A stretch of 64,000 nucleotides of DNA. Source: Sipunculus nudus. Its lineage: Eukaryota; Annelida; Sipuncula; Golfingiida; Sipunculidae. The stretch lies in NCBI GenBank assembly GCA_026874595.1, contig CM049317.1, forward strand, positions 14,380,882 to 14,444,881. The letters are read 5' to 3'. The translations under genes and the position numbers were made by a program. How positions within the stretch are numbered: position 1 is the first letter of the stretch; each line of letters opens with the position of its first letter. Shown one piece after another: positions 62,665-64,000 of this stretch. Below the pieces are notes generated by a model that saw nothing but the letters and a program-made list of their open reading frames with translations, was not told where the DNA came from and did no database searches.

Positions 62665-64000
62665 TTTTTCTTGGCACTGCAGGTGCCAAAGTATCCCAAG
62701 ACAATTAATCCCCCCCCCCTTTAAGAATAGGCCCCCCATCTTCAGCAGCATATACTGACACTTGGCAAGGGACTATTGTTTCTTCCATCTATCAACTTGA
62801 GAAACAATATTTTTCACCAAATATGGGGGCCAATATGTTAAATCTCTCTAGAGAAAAGAGCATTAATTAATTTTACAGAAACAGGAAGGTAGGTGGCGCC
62901 ACCTGTCTGGTTTATAAGAAAACTTTCCGAGATGGATGGACATGCCAAATTTTAGACCAATACCTTGAACTAATCCAGGAAATGAGCAATTATCACCCAA
63001 GGCACACGTACAGATGGACACCACACTAAAACGATTGCTGATGGCGCCACCAGTCTTGAGTACAAGATGGAGGAGTCTAAGATCTATGGATATGCACATT
63101 TTCAGGCCAAAAGGGCAATTCACTCCCAAGAAAAGGGTATCAATTTATTCTACAAAAAACGGGAAGGTAGGTGGCGCCACCTATATGGTTTATGAGGAAA
63201 CTTTCCAAGATAGATGGACATTTATAAGTAAAGTTTGAAACCCATTTATCAATCAAAGCTTGAGTTATCATCAGGAAATGAACTTTTGGACAGGTGGCTC
63301 CTGTGAACTTCACCTTAGACCTTGTGACCTAAAAATGGATAGGGGCCTATCTCTATTGGAGAACTATATGTACAAGATAAAAGGTGTAAGATGAAAAATT
63401 TGGCTGAAAATGCATCCACAATCTTTTCAAAGATGTGTCCTGTGACCTTGACCTTCGACCTAAAAATCAATAGGAATCCTGTTTTATTGATGGGCCATAT
63501 ATAAGTCAAGTTTGATTCCTATATATCATTTCAAGCTGGAGTAATCATCAGGAAATGAATTTTTGGACAGATGTCTCCTGTGACCTTCACCTTTGACCTT
63601 GTGACCTCAAAATGGACAGGGGTCTTCCTCTATTGGCAGGTGAACTATACGTGCAAGAAAAAAGGTCTGAGATGAAAAGTTTGGCTGAAAATGCATCAAC
63701 AATTTTTTTAAAGATGTGTCCTGTGACCTCAACCTTTGACCTCGTGACTCCAACATCAATTGGGATCTTGCTTTTTTAATGGGACATATAAAAGTCAAGT
63801 TTGAGATCAATACATCCAAAAAAGCTCGAATTATCATCCGGAAACTAATTTTTTGACAGACAGCTCCTGTGGCCTTGACCTTTGACCTTGTGACCCCAAA
63901 AATTGATATGGATTGTCCGCTATTGGCAAGTGAGCTATATGTTAAGATGGAAGTTCTTGGATGAAAAGTTTGGCTAAAAATGCATCCACAATATCTTTAA
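62665..64000 (+). mobile_element. Family-E-like element E7, runs off the window
   Basis: It may begin at an inverted-repeat word, TTGGCACTGCAGGTGCCAA (about 62673). It then carries GGTGGCGCCACC-type palindromes at about 62893, 63041 and 63172, followed by the 140-bp units with GTGACCTTGACC motifs (about 63440, 63578, 63721, 63868) known from E2, E3 and E6. The right end is outside the window. Its left terminus differs from the other E copies. Non-coding. Confidence 0.55.

Noticed and set aside
420-63200. CRISPR-like regular repeats
   Set aside because: Repeat units are long, diverged and without spacer-repeat structure; the host is a eukaryote.

Overview
The window is animal nuclear DNA, most likely from a lophotrochozoan and probably a bivalve mollusc. 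It is AT-rich, has long introns, is very repeat-dense, and carries a eukaryotic tRNA-Asn. The one clear conserved gene is an intron-split MBD5/MBD6 orthologue. The phylum is inferred from repeat style and gene structure; no species can be named.

Layout. 0-3 kb: old tandem repeats, a possible Pol II promoter with a first exon (about 1.85-2.08 kb), then tRNA-Asn(GTT) at 3020-3093. 3.7-13.6 kb: a large non-LTR retrotransposon. It has a 121-bp monomer array, a 1.2-kb leader, ORF1 (coiled coil plus RNA-binding-like C-terminus) and ORF2 (APE endonuclease, reverse transcriptase, C-terminal CCHC). ORF2 stays in one frame but has three internal stop codons. The array and leader recur about 2 kb long after the coding part, so the element is flanked by direct repeats like LTRs, though its enzymes are those of a non-LTR element. 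13.6-30 kb: dispersed repeats, including an element family (here family E) present in inverted orientation at 15.0-17.4 and 26.7-29.1 kb. 30-37 kb: mostly unique AT-rich DNA that probably includes the 3' UTR and flank of the MBD gene.

37.0-56.6 kb, minus strand: five coding exons of the MBD5/6 orthologue. They are the C-terminal half of the MBD, a 4.3-kb exon for a Gln/Pro/Met/Ser-rich disordered region with nuclear-localisation-like clusters, two exons that together make a PWWP domain, and the last exon. All splice phases agree and give 1669 residues. The exon for the start of the MBD was not found and probably lies beyond the right edge. The family is nuclear; human MBD5/6 associate with the BAP1 PR-DUB deubiquitinase complex.

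56.6-64 kb: intron or upstream DNA with SINEs, palindromes, another E copy nested in an older repeat, and a related element that runs off the end.

Family E is the most widespread architecture: six copies plus one relative. Its ends are shared (left palindrome GACCCATGGGTC, right terminal hairpin before GCTAAA) but its interiors differ. Several copies carry an approximately 140-bp repeat with nuclear-receptor-type half-sites. Two copies sandwich the second PWWP exon, one touching its splice donor.
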